A stretch of DNA of 64,000 nucleotides from Corallococcus sp. EGB. Its GTDB lineage: Bacteria; Myxococcota; Myxococcia; Myxococcales; Myxococcaceae. Positions 55,252 through 64,000 of the stretch are shown here, one piece after another (the first letter of the stretch is position 1; each line of letters starts with the position of its first letter). The translations under genes and the position numbers were made by a program. Below the pieces are notes generated by a model. It saw only the letters and a program-made list of their open reading frames with translations. It made no database searches and had not been told where the DNA came from. The stretch is from positions 310,001-374,000 of the forward strand of contig NZ_CP079946.1 in the NCBI RefSeq assembly GCF_019968905.1, in the 5' to 3' direction.

Positions 55252-56115
55252 CTACCTCGGCGGTGGCGGGCCGAAGCGGCCCGCGCGGTACCCCTCGAAC
55301 GCGCTCAGGATGTCCGCCTGGGTGTCGCCGATGAAGGGCCCGTAGCTCACCAGCGGCTCCCGCTGCGGCTGGCCCGCGTACAGCAGCACCCGCGCCCGCG
55401 TCGCCCCGGTGACGCGGACCGTGCTGTCGCCTCCCGGCTCCGGCCGGTCCAGCCAGCCCACCTGCCCGGGCCTCAGCGCCCGGCGGTCCGGCCCCACCGC
55501 GACCTCGCCCTCCAGCACGTAGAAGAAGCCGTTGTACGACGCGGGCAGGTCCTGCTCGACGGACGCGCCCGGCTCCAACCGCAGCTCCGCCAGCGTGACG
55601 GGCACGTAGTTCTTCGTCGCCGACCGCACCGCGCCCGACGTGCCGCTGTAGACCCGCACCTCCACGCCCGGCTCGCGCCGCACCGGCAGCTCCGAATACG
55701 CCAGGTCCTGGTAGCCCGAGGGCACCCAGCGCTGCGCCTTCGGCAACGTGAGCCACAGCTGGAGGATGCGCGCCTGGGCCAGGTCACCCTCCAGTCCTTC
55801 CCCGTGGATGACGCCACGGCCGGCCGTCATCCACTGCGCGTCGCCCTCGCCCAGCCTGCCGCTGTCGTGGGTCATCCCGCCCTTCACCACGACGGTCACC
55901 GTCTCGAAGCCCGCGTGCGGATGCGGCCCTCCCATGGGCTTGCCGTCGATGCGGTCATCCATCAACAGGATGAACGGATCCGACCGCGCGTAGTCCTCCG
56001 GCGAGATGACCGGCACCACCGTGTGCGCCGGGCCGAACTGCCCCTGGGTGGGCTCCGGCAGGTTGATGATCCGGTCCAGCCGGCGCTCCACGACTTCGCC
56101 TCGCTGCGTGCTCAT
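55252..56115 (-). CDS. Pirin family protein
   Basis: The 287-residue bicupin has the pirin metal-binding motifs GGPHPHAGFETVT and GRGVIHGEG and the second cupin (NGFFYVLEGEVAVG). Pirins include quercetinase-type dioxygenases and redox-linked regulators; the role here is open. It follows the Old Yellow Enzyme gene by 18 bases and is likely cotranscribed with it. Confidence 0.9.
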   Translation of the reverse strand: MSTQRGEVVERRLDRIINLPEPTQGQFGPAHTVVPVISPEDYARSDPFILLMDDRIDGKPMGGPHPHAGFETVTVVVKGGMTHDSGRLGEGDAQWMTAGRGVIHGEGLEGDLAQARILQLWLTLPKAQRWVPSGYQDLAYSELPVRREPGVEVRVYSGTSGAVRSATKNYVPVTLAELRLEPGASVEQDLPASYNGFFYVLEGEVAVGPDRRALRPGQVGWLDRPEPGGDSTVRVTGATRARVLLYAGQPQREPLVSYGPFIGDTQADILSAFEGYRAGRFGPPPPR

Positions 56116-56133
56116 GACGGTCCTCCTTCCGGC

Positions 56134-57222
56134 TCAGGTCAGCGCCGGGTAGCTCGTGAAGCCCTTCTCCTCGCCCGCGAAGAAGGTCGCCGCGTCCGGC
56201 GTGTTGAGCGGCGCGGACCGGCGGAAGCGCTCCGGCAGGTCCGGGTTGGCGAGGAACGGCACGCCGTACGCCACGAGGTCCGCCTCGCCGCGCTCGAGCA
56301 CCGCCTCACCGGCCTGCGCGTCGTAGCCGCCGTTGGCGATGAGGGCCCCCGGGAAGGCCTCGCGGATCCGCGGGGTGATGCGCTGCTCGGGCGCCGGGGC
56401 GTTGGGGCCCGTGACGTTCTCCGTCACGTGCAGATAGCCCAGCCCCAGCCGTCCCAGCTCACGGGCCAGGTGCGTGAAGGTCTCCACGGGCGTGGAGTCC
56501 GTCATGCCCGCGTAGGGGAAGTTCTGCGGGTGGAGCCGGTAGCCCACGCGCTCCGCGCCCCAGACCTCCGCCACCGCCCGTGCCACCTCCAGCGGGAAGC
56601 GCGCCCGCTGCTCGATGCCGCCGCCGTACGCGTCCGTGCGGTGGTTGGAGCCGTCCCGCAGGAACTGATCCAGCAGGTAGCCGTTGCTGCCATGCAGCTC
56701 CACGCCGTCGAAGCCGGCCTCCTTCGCGTTGCGCGCGGCCTGGCGGAACTGTTCGACGACGCCGGGAAGCTCCTCCGTCTCCAGGGCTCGGGGCGTCACC
56801 GCGCGCTTCTTGCCCTGGAACGTGAAGACCTCCTGTTCCACCGGAATGGCGGAGGGCGCCACCGGCAGCGCGCCGCCGTGGAAGTCCGGGTGCGAGACGC
56901 GCCCCACGTGCCACAGCTGCGCGTAGATGCGCCCGCCCGCCGCGTGGACCGCGTCCGTCACCTTGCGCCAGCCCGCCACCTGCTCCGGCGAGTGGATGCC
57001 CGGCGTGCGGATGTACCCGACGCCCTGGGGGCTGACCTGGGTGCCCTCGGTGACGATGAGGCCCGCGGACGCCCGCTGCGCGTAATAGGTCACCGCCAGG
57101 GGGTTGGGGACGTTGCCGTCCGCCAGCGCCCGGCTGCGGGTCATGGGGGCCATCACCAGCCGGTTCTTCAGTTCGAGGCGGCCGAGGCCGAAGGGGGAGA
57201 GCAGCTTCAGTGTATTTGCCAT
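56134..57222 (-). CDS. Old Yellow Enzyme family alkene reductase (NemA-like)
   Basis: The FMN-dependent enzyme reduces activated C=C bonds using NADPH. It has 362 residues: LKNRLVMAPMTRSRA at the N-terminus, VELHGSNGYLLDQFLRDGSNHRTDAYGG with the substrate-binding His and Asn, and ANGGYDA for the FMN phosphate. The clan matches N-ethylmaleimide reductase and related xenobiotic reductases. The divergent AraC gene is the probable regulator, only 34 bases away. Confidence 0.93.
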   Translation of the reverse strand: MANTLKLLSPFGLGRLELKNRLVMAPMTRSRALADGNVPNPLAVTYYAQRASAGLIVTEGTQVSPQGVGYIRTPGIHSPEQVAGWRKVTDAVHAAGGRIYAQLWHVGRVSHPDFHGGALPVAPSAIPVEQEVFTFQGKKRAVTPRALETEELPGVVEQFRQAARNAKEAGFDGVELHGSNGYLLDQFLRDGSNHRTDAYGGGIEQRARFPLEVARAVAEVWGAERVGYRLHPQNFPYAGMTDSTPVETFTHLARELGRLGLGYLHVTENVTGPNAPAPEQRITPRIREAFPGALIANGGYDAQAGEAVLERGEADLVAYGVPFLANPDLPERFRRSAPLNTPDAATFFAGEEKGFTSYPALT

Positions 57223-57256
57223 GGCCGGTAGATGCTCCAGGCGCTATGGACGTGCC

Positions 57257-58240
57257 ATGGCCTCAAGTCCAAAGAAATTGACCGAGCGTCCAGAGCTGCC
57301 GGAGTGGCAGGGGGCGGATGTGCTCGCGGAAGTGCTGGACACGCTGAGGCTGTCCACCCAGATGCACGGCCGGTTCGAGCTGTTCGCGCCGTGGGGGCTC
57401 CAGTTCGGGAGCGCTCCAGGCGCGCACATCGTCCTCATCGCGCGAGGTGGGGCCCGGCTGGAGGTGGAGGGCGTCCCGGAGGCGCTGGAGCTGTCCGCGG
57501 GGGACCTGGCGGTGCTGCCGCATGGCGGAGGGCACACGTTGCGCGACGCGGAGGGCAGCCCCGTGCACGTCCTGGAGCACGGGGCCTGTGCGAGTGCTCG
57601 CGGCAAGGGCTCCATCCGGCTGGGCGGCGACGGCGAGCGGACGACGCTGGTCGCGGCGTCCTTCCAGCTGGGCGTCGCGCCGCGCACGCTCCTGTTCAAG
57701 GAGCTGCCCCGCGTCATCCACCTGGCCGCGGACGACGCGGCGACGGCGCCGTCCCTGGCGTCCACGGTGCAGCTGCTGTTGACGGAGAGCGCGTCTTCGC
57801 ACCCGGGCGCCACCGTCATCATGAGCCGGCTCGCGGACATCCTGCTGGTGCAGGCCCTGCGGGCGCACATCATGTCCTCGGGGTCGTGCCGGGAGAGCGG
57901 CCTGCGGGCGCTGGTGGATCCGCCCATCGCCAAGGCGCTCGCGCTCATCCACGAGCGGCCCGGGGAGCCGTGGACGGTGGAGAGTCTCGCGTCCGCGGTG
58001 GCCATGTCGCGGTCCGGCTTCGCCGCGCGCTTCAGCGAGCTCGTGGGGGAACCGCCCCTGGAGTATCTGGCGGGGTGGCGGATGATCAAGGCCGCCCAGC
58101 TCCTGCGCGAGAGCGAGCTGCCCCTGAGCGAGGTCGCGCCGGTCATCGGCTACCAGAGCGAGGCGTCCTTCAACCGCGCCTTCAAGCGCTGGGACGGGAC
58201 GGCGCCCGGCGCGTACCGGCGCAGCCACCGCCGGGCGTGA
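57257..58240 (+). CDS. AraC-family regulator with cupin N-terminal domain
   Basis: The 327-residue protein has a cupin_6-type domain (about 15-200: [46 protein letters not shown]). A double helix-turn-helix follows (about 235-325: [63 protein letters not shown]). It lies divergent from the reductase/pirin pair and likely controls it in response to an electrophile or oxidant. Confidence 0.92.
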   Translation: MASSPKKLTERPELPEWQGADVLAEVLDTLRLSTQMHGRFELFAPWGLQFGSAPGAHIVLIARGGARLEVEGVPEALELSAGDLAVLPHGGGHTLRDAEGSPVHVLEHGACASARGKGSIRLGGDGERTTLVAASFQLGVAPRTLLFKELPRVIHLAADDAATAPSLASTVQLLLTESASSHPGATVIMSRLADILLVQALRAHIMSSGSCRESGLRALVDPPIAKALALIHERPGEPWTVESLASAVAMSRSGFAARFSELVGEPPLEYLAGWRMIKAAQLLRESELPLSEVAPVIGYQSEASFNRAFKRWDGTAPGAYRRSHRRA

Positions 58241-58286
58241 GGCGTCAGCCCTCTTCCTTCGGAGGCGGGCCGCGCGTGACGCAACG

Positions 58287-58943
<657 letters not shown>

Positions 58944-59055
58944 GCTCTAGCTTTAGCCCCGAGGCTCCCCGTTTTCACGCCCGGCGCACGCCCACCCGCC
59001 CGCCCTGCATCCCACCAGGAATGCCCCGTCCTCCCGACGGTTTCCCAGGTCTCCC

Positions 59056-60684
59056 ATGCACACCCGCCTCCTCGCCGCCCTCTGTCTCCTGGCGCCCGCC
59101 GCCGCCCTCGCCGCCAAGGACCCCCGCTGCGCTGGCAAGCCCGCCGCCCGCGCGGCCCGCTTCTCCGACACCGCCCTGAAGGGCGCCTCCGCCGCGGAGC
59201 GTTACGCCGCCTACGTCCAGGCCTGCGCGCTGGATGACGTGGTGGCCCTCACCCAGACGCTCGTCCGCTTCAAGACGGTGAGCAGCGAGTCCCCCGCCGC
59301 GAAGAACCCGGAGATGGCCGCCATGGGCCGTGCCCTGGAGGCGTGGGCGAAGCAGCACGGCTTCGGCTTCCGCACCGTGGGCGACAACGACGTCTTCGAG
59401 CTGTCCTGGGGCGAGGGCGAGCCGCTCCTGGGGCTCGTGTTCCACGGAGACGTGGTCCCCGCGCCCGCGCATGAGTGGAAGCGCGCGCCCTTCAAGCCCG
59501 TGGTGGAGAAGGGCCGCCTGTACGGCCGCGGCGTGGAGGACGACAAGGGCCCCATCGCGTCCGGGCTCGTCGCGCTGGCCATGGCCAGGGACCTGGGCCT
59601 GAAGCCTCGCGGCAAGGTGCTGGTCATCATCGGCAACGGCGAGGAGAGCGACTGGAACGGCATGAAGCACTACGCGGACACGCAGCCCAAGCCCACGCAC
59701 GTCATCTCCGTGGACTCCGGCTACCCGGTGATGGCCGCGCAGTCCGGCTTCGTCGCGTGGACGCTGGAGGCCCCCGTGGGCACCGCGGCCGCCGCGCCCG
59801 GGGCGGGCACCGTCGCGCGCGCCGTGGACGTGAGCGCGGGCGAGTTCCTCACCCAGGTGCCCGGCGCCGCCACGCTGAAGCTCGAACCCGTGAAGGGTCA
59901 GACGCCGGACGCGGTGCTCGCCGCCGTGAAGGCCGCCATCTCCCAGGAGTCCCCTTCGCGCAAGGACCTCAAGGTGGAGGCGAAGCGCGAGGGCAACACC
60001 GTGGTGCTCACCGCCCACGGCGTGGCGGTGCACTCGTCCGTCGCGGACGAGGGCCACAACGCGCTCTGGGATTTGTCCGCCGTGGCCTCGCGTCTGTCAT
60101 TGGAGGACAACGGCATCGCGGCGCTCTTGCGCGTGGTGGCGAAGCGCTTCGACGGAGACCACCACGGCGAGAAGCTGGGCCTGAAGTACGAGGACGCGCT
60201 GATGGGGCCGCTGCTCGTGGCGCCCACCGTGCTGCGCGTGAAGGACGGCACCGCGTCCCTGGGCGTCAACATGCGCCGGCCGCAGGGCCAGGACGCGGCC
60301 ACGTTCAACGCGGCGCTGGACGCCGCCACGAAGCGGGTGGGTGAGGACTCCGGGGGCCTGGTGAAGGAGGGCTCCGGCCGCTACCTGGGTGACCCGCACG
60401 TGGCGGACACGTCCGGCCCGCTGGTGAAGACGCTGATGGACATCTACCAGCGACAGCGCAAGGCGCCGGACGCGGTGCCCGGCTCCATCCGCGGCGGCAC
60501 CTATGCGCGGCTCTTCCCCCGCGCCGTGGACTTCGGGCCCGCGTTCCCCAACGAGCCCTACACCGGCCACGCCCCGGACGAGTCCATCGCGCTGGAGACG
60601 CTGGACCTGGGCACGCGCATGCTCGCGGAGGCCGTGCACACGCTCGCCATCGCGCCCGTCTCCGAGGTGAAGGCCACGCCGTGA
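59056..60684 (+). CDS. Exported M20 family dipeptidase (PepV-like)
   Basis: The 542-residue zinc metallopeptidase has a signal peptide ([15 protein letters not shown]). The motifs are [12 protein letters not shown] (first zinc His and Asp), [10 protein letters not shown] (bridging Asp), [10 protein letters not shown] (catalytic Glu pair) and SVDSGYP. A lid domain lies at about 230-420 and the final ligand His is in TGHAPDESI. Signal and family suggest that it cleaves peptides in the periplasm. The stop codon lies in a hairpin shared with the next gene. Confidence 0.9.
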   Translation: MHTRLLAALCLLAPAAALAAKDPRCAGKPAARAARFSDTALKGASAAERYAAYVQACALDDVVALTQTLVRFKTVSSESPAAKNPEMAAMGRALEAWAKQHGFGFRTVGDNDVFELSWGEGEPLLGLVFHGDVVPAPAHEWKRAPFKPVVEKGRLYGRGVEDDKGPIASGLVALAMARDLGLKPRGKVLVIIGNGEESDWNGMKHYADTQPKPTHVISVDSGYPVMAAQSGFVAWTLEAPVGTAAAAPGAGTVARAVDVSAGEFLTQVPGAATLKLEPVKGQTPDAVLAAVKAAISQESPSRKDLKVEAKREGNTVVLTAHGVAVHSSVADEGHNALWDLSAVASRLSLEDNGIAALLRVVAKRFDGDHHGEKLGLKYEDALMGPLLVAPTVLRVKDGTASLGVNMRRPQGQDAATFNAALDAATKRVGEDSGGLVKEGSGRYLGDPHVADTSGPLVKTLMDIYQRQRKAPDAVPGSIRGGTYARLFPRAVDFGPAFPNEPYTGHAPDESIALETLDLGTRMLAEAVHTLAIAPVSEVKATP

Positions 60685-60700
60685 CGTCCGCTCACGGCGT
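60676..60700. terminator. Hairpin holding the stop codons of two convergent genes
   Basis: ACGCCGTGA (60676-60684) and TCACGGCGT (60692-60700) pair perfectly around a 7-base loop. The TGA stop of the dipeptidase and that of the kinase are both within the arms. Confidence 0.7.
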
Positions 60701-62746
60701 CAGGTAGGCCCTCGGCGGGGGGACGCGGGGCCAGCGCACGGTGAAGGTCGTGCCCCTGCCTGCGGAGGTCTCCACGCGCACGGTGCCCTGGTGCACCTGG
60801 ACGATCTCACTCACGATGTAGAGCCCCAGCCCCAGGCTGCGCTGCTTGGTGCTCTTTGCCGGCGGGGGCGACGGCTTGAACGGGTCGAACAGGTGCGGCA
60901 GCAGCTCCGGGGGAATGGGGTCGCCCTCGTTGCGCACCCGCATCACCACGTCCACGGCCTCGGCGGTGAGGGCGGTGACGACGGGCGTCCCGCTCTTCGC
61001 GTGTTGCAGCGCGTTCACCACCAGGTTGCCCAGCACCTGCGTCACCCGGTCCGGATCCCACTCCCCCCACAGGTCATCGCCGTGCACCTCCAGCAGGAGG
61101 GGCCGCTCCGGATAGACCACCTGCAACTCGTCCAGCATGCCCTGGCACAGCTCCACCATGTTGACGTGCTGGCGCGCCACGGGGATGCCCCCGCCCAGGC
61201 GGCTGCGCGCGAAGTCGAGGATGTCGTTGATCATCCGCGTCATCCGCGCCGTGGCCTTGCGGATGCGGTCCACGGAGCGGCGCGCGGCCGGGTCCAGCCC
61301 CGGGGCCTTCCCCAGCATGAAGGCCGACGCGTTCACCGCGTGTAGCGGGTTGCGCAGGTCGTGGCCCAGGACGGCGATGAGCTCCTCGCGGAAGTCGATG
61401 GCCTGCTCCAGCGCGACCTCGGCGCGCTTGTGGTCGGTGATGTCCACCACCGTGCAGCCCACCCCCAGCAGCGCGCCGTCCGGCGTGCGCACCGGGAAGT
61501 AGTCCGCGCGCCAGGTGCCCTCGCGGCCCCGCACCGGATCCGGCCCGACCAGGAGCGAGTCCAGCACGGGCTGCCCCGTCTCCAGCACCCGCCGCAACGC
61601 CTGCTCGATGGGGGCCACGGCGCCGCCGCGGACCATCTCCCGCAGCGTGCGGCCCCGGTGCGCCTCCACGGCCTTGTTGTTGAGGCGCGCGAGCATGCCG
61701 TTGATGCGAAGGTAGCGCAGGTCCGGATCCAGGAACGCGATGCCCACGGGCGCCGCGTCCAGCAGCGAATCCAGGAGCGCCAGCGACCGCTCGGCCTCAT
61801 TGCGCGCCGCGTGCTCGCGCGCGTGCAGCTCCGTCTGGGCGATGTGCGCGGACGCCCGCTCCGCCACCGCGTGGAAGAGCACCACGTCGGAGTGGGTGAA
61901 GGCGAAGGCCGTGCGCGACCCCATGTACGCCACGCCCAGGACCCGCTCGCCATCCACGAGCGGCAGGCCGTACAGCGCGCGCAGCTCCGCGCGGCGCAGC
62001 GGCTCCACGACGACGCGCGGATCCGTGGCGGCCGAGCGGACGAAGAAGGGCTTCCGCTCCAGCGCCGCATGCCCGCTCACGTCCAGGCCCACCGGCACGC
62101 GCAGGCCCTTCACCTCGTCCGTGGTCAGGCCCACCGCGGCGCGCACCACCAGCGCGTCCCCCTCCAGCAGCATCACCGCCGCCGTGTCCACGGTGAGCGC
62201 GGTCTCCATCAGCCGGGTGAGGAGGCGCTCCAGGAGCGTCTCCATGTCCGGACCGTCCAGCGTCGCCTCGGCCATGCGGTCCAGCGTCTGGAGGATGCGC
62301 TGCTTGGTGTCCCAGAGAAGCGTCATCGTCCGGGTGACCACCCGGTCGAGCGTCTCCTCCAGCCGCGTGAGGTCGCCGGACCGCAGCCGCTGCCCTCGCG
62401 CCTCCAGGCGGTGGAGGATGCAGCGGCGCAAGAGCGCGTACTCGCGCGCGACCTCGCCCAGGTTGAAGCCCGCATCCAGCCGGGCCGCCGCGTGCGCCGC
62501 CCCCAGCTGCTCGTCCAGCGCCTCCGGCCCCTGCTCCATCGCGTCCGCGAGCGCGGTGAGCAGCTCCGGCAGGTGGTCGAGGAGCCAGGGCTGGCGGGCG
62601 GGGGCCACCCGGCTCAGGTGCTCCATCACCGCCTGCTGCCAGTCCGCCAGCAGCGCCTCGTGGTTCGCGCGCAGGAACTCCGCCGCGGGCAGGCCGGAGC
62701 CGCCGCGCGCCTGCTCATCCACGGAGTGAGATTCCCGCTCCTGCAT
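60692..62746 (-). CDS. Soluble sensor histidine kinase, RsbRD-like + GAF + PAS (orphan)
   Basis: The 684-residue protein has an N-terminal helical RsbRD-like domain (about 25-150, LLADWQQAVMEHL, GFNLGEVAREYALLRRCIL) and GAF (about 170-320, YGLPLVDGERVLGVAYMG). PAS follows (about 330-450, LLDAAPVGIAFLDPDLRYLRINGMLARLN), then HisKA (His in GHDLRNPL, about 465) and HATPase (GNLVVNALQHA, GLGLYIVSEI). The last two domains look like those of the kinase at 47040. No response regulator is near. Confidence 0.92.
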   Translation of the reverse strand: MQERESHSVDEQARGGSGLPAAEFLRANHEALLADWQQAVMEHLSRVAPARQPWLLDHLPELLTALADAMEQGPEALDEQLGAAHAAARLDAGFNLGEVAREYALLRRCILHRLEARGQRLRSGDLTRLEETLDRVVTRTMTLLWDTKQRILQTLDRMAEATLDGPDMETLLERLLTRLMETALTVDTAAVMLLEGDALVVRAAVGLTTDEVKGLRVPVGLDVSGHAALERKPFFVRSAATDPRVVVEPLRRAELRALYGLPLVDGERVLGVAYMGSRTAFAFTHSDVVLFHAVAERASAHIAQTELHAREHAARNEAERSLALLDSLLDAAPVGIAFLDPDLRYLRINGMLARLNNKAVEAHRGRTLREMVRGGAVAPIEQALRRVLETGQPVLDSLLVGPDPVRGREGTWRADYFPVRTPDGALLGVGCTVVDITDHKRAEVALEQAIDFREELIAVLGHDLRNPLHAVNASAFMLGKAPGLDPAARRSVDRIRKATARMTRMINDILDFARSRLGGGIPVARQHVNMVELCQGMLDELQVVYPERPLLLEVHGDDLWGEWDPDRVTQVLGNLVVNALQHAKSGTPVVTALTAEAVDVVMRVRNEGDPIPPELLPHLFDPFKPSPPPAKSTKQRSLGLGLYIVSEIVQVHQGTVRVETSAGRGTTFTVRWPRVPPPRAYLTP

Positions 62747-62992
62747 CGCCCATCTCCCCGGGCCCTCGCCCGGTCGCGCCGCCCCTCGCGGAAAGTCTGC
62801 GCACGGAGGCCCCGTCGCGCCTCGCCCTCGCGGCGGGTGGACACCTCCGCCCCGAGCCCTCGGCCGCCGCCATCAGGCCGGGCCTTGGACGCGCCGCCCG
62901 GCCCGCCGTTCACCTTCATGCGCTCGGCCGTGCTCCCGGGACGTTCGCGCCCCAGCGCGGGGGGACGCTCGGGTAGGGTGGCCCGCAACAGC
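62747..62992. promoter_or_regulatory. Divergent region between kinase and cyclodeaminase genes
   Basis: These 246 bases must hold promoters for both genes. I see no recognisable operator, hairpin or small gene. Confidence 0.3.
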
Positions 62993-63955
62993 ATGCGCAC
63001 CCTCCTGCTCAACCGCTCCGCCGTGGCCCGCAACCTCCAGGCGCTCCTGCTCCTGGACGACCTGCGCGAGGCCTTCCGCACCGACGTCCTGGCCCGCACG
63101 GTGGCCCCGCAGCGGGTGCGCGCGCCGCTCCACTCGGAGGGCACCGCGATGGTGCTCTTCCCCGGCTGCGTGCCCGGCATCCCCGCGTACACGGTGAAGG
63201 TGCACGCGAAGTTCCCCGCGCAGCAGCCCGCAATCCAGGGCGTGGTGCACCTGCACGACCTGGTGACGGGAGGGCTGCTCGCGGTGATGGACTCCGGCCA
63301 CCTCACCGCCGTGCGCACCGGCGTGGTGGGCGCGCTGGCCGCGGACGTGCTGGCCCGGCCGGACGCGACGCGCGTGGCGGTGATTGGCGCCGGCCGACAG
63401 GGCGTGCTCCAGCTCAAGCAGCTGCGGCTGGTGCGCACGCTCAGCCAGGTGCGCGTCCACGACACGAACATCGCGCACGCGAACGCCTACGCCACGCGCA
63501 TGTACCAGGAGCTGAACCTGCCCGTGCGCGTGGAGACGTCCGTGGAGGACGCGGTGGCGGACGCGGACATCGTGGTGACGGCGACGTGGAGCCACCAGCC
63601 CTTCCTGCACGCGGGCATGGTGCGGCCGGGCACGCACATCACCGCGCTGGGCGCGGACGAGCCGGGCAAGGCGGAGCTGTCCAGGGATTTGCTCGAGCAG
63701 TCGCTGTTCATCTGCGACCACCGCGGCTTGAGCGTCTCCACCGGCGCGGCGGGCGCGGTGGGGCTCACGGAAGACGCCATCCACGCGGAGCTGGGCGAGG
63801 TCCTCGCGGGCCTCAAGCCCGGGCGCACCTCCCAGGACCAGGTGACGGTGTTCGCCGGGGTGGGGCTGCCCTTCCAGGACCTGGCCACCGCCTGGCACGT
63901 GTACCAGGCGGCGTCCGGCGACGCGGACGTGCCCACGCTCGACTTCAACGCGTAG
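62993..63955 (+). CDS. Ornithine cyclodeaminase/mu-crystallin family enzyme
   Basis: The 320-residue NAD(P)-dependent enzyme acts on amino acids or imines. It has the family motifs SGHLTAVRTGVVGALAADVLARP and the cofactor loop VIGAGRQGVLQLKQL, then TATWSHQPFL and GTHITALGADEPGKAEL. These match ornithine cyclodeaminase and alanine dehydrogenase of the mu-crystallin type; the substrate cannot be told. No ribosome site is clear before ATG 62993. Confidence 0.88.
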   Translation: MRTLLLNRSAVARNLQALLLLDDLREAFRTDVLARTVAPQRVRAPLHSEGTAMVLFPGCVPGIPAYTVKVHAKFPAQQPAIQGVVHLHDLVTGGLLAVMDSGHLTAVRTGVVGALAADVLARPDATRVAVIGAGRQGVLQLKQLRLVRTLSQVRVHDTNIAHANAYATRMYQELNLPVRVETSVEDAVADADIVVTATWSHQPFLHAGMVRPGTHITALGADEPGKAELSRDLLEQSLFICDHRGLSVSTGAAGAVGLTEDAIHAELGEVLAGLKPGRTSQDQVTVFAGVGLPFQDLATAWHVYQAASGDADVPTLDFNA

Positions 63956-64000
63956 CGCGGGCCGTCTCGCGTCCCTCAGGCCTCAGGGGGTGAGAAGAAA

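Overview
The window is high-GC chromosomal DNA from a myxobacterium, most like the Corallococcus/Myxococcus group. The genus is an inference from gene content. Supporting signs are an infC gene with a long acidic C-terminal tail and a probable AUC start (as reported for Myxococcus dsg), MYXO-CTERM-type C-termini, a membrane Ser/Thr kinase, a SitA-like lipoprotein toxin and many lipoproteins. I found no rRNA, tRNA, CRISPR array or insertion sequence.

Layout. 1-9.4 kb: end of a surface protein, infC, a secreted trypsin-like protease, a LysM/transglycosylase protein, small proteins, a HAD nucleotidase, a START-domain protein and a DUF5131 protein. 8.5-10.3 kb: divergent LysR regulator and SDR. 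10.4-18.2 kb: a one-direction cluster of a caspase-fold surface protein, ExbB, ExbD, TonB, a TonB-dependent receptor carrying its own TonB C-terminal domain, and a lipoprotein. 18.3-23.3 kb: Ser/Thr kinase with a coupled exported protein, a helix-hairpin-helix lipoprotein, and a small HTH protein coupled to methionine aminopeptidase. 23.4-43.1 kb: an alpha-glucan island with MYXO-CTERM pullulanase, two lipoprotein amylases, an MalK/E/F/G importer whose MalF carries a sensor-like N-terminal module, an outer-membrane barrel, and two glucodextranase-C-type surface proteins. A SitA-like AHH-nuclease toxin with a fused Imm11-SUFU immunity protein is lodged inside this island, and base composition falls there. 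43.1-64 kb: DUF4032 protein, metallophosphoesterase, thioesterase, two orphan histidine kinases, EIIA-HPr-EI fusion plus FruK, methyltransferase, an operon with an apparently frameshifted nuclease-like gene and an RBS-masking hairpin, Mpo1-like protein, pirin and Old Yellow Enzyme under an AraC regulator, MsrA, an M20 dipeptidase and an ornithine cyclodeaminase-like enzyme.

How the parts work together. The alpha-glucan island reads as a complete path: surface debranching and amylolysis, passage through the barrel, capture by MalE, import by MalFGK. The caspase/TonB cluster looks like a dedicated TonB energy system for one receptor. The toxin/immunity pair is a kin-discrimination cassette.

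Most worth following up: the sensor-fused MalF, the caspase-TonB neighbourhood with a 15-bp hairpin masking the exbB start, the SitA-like/Imm11-SUFU pair, and the RNA hairpin plus frameshift near 53.1 kb. All functions are inferred from sequence motifs read by eye; no database search was run.
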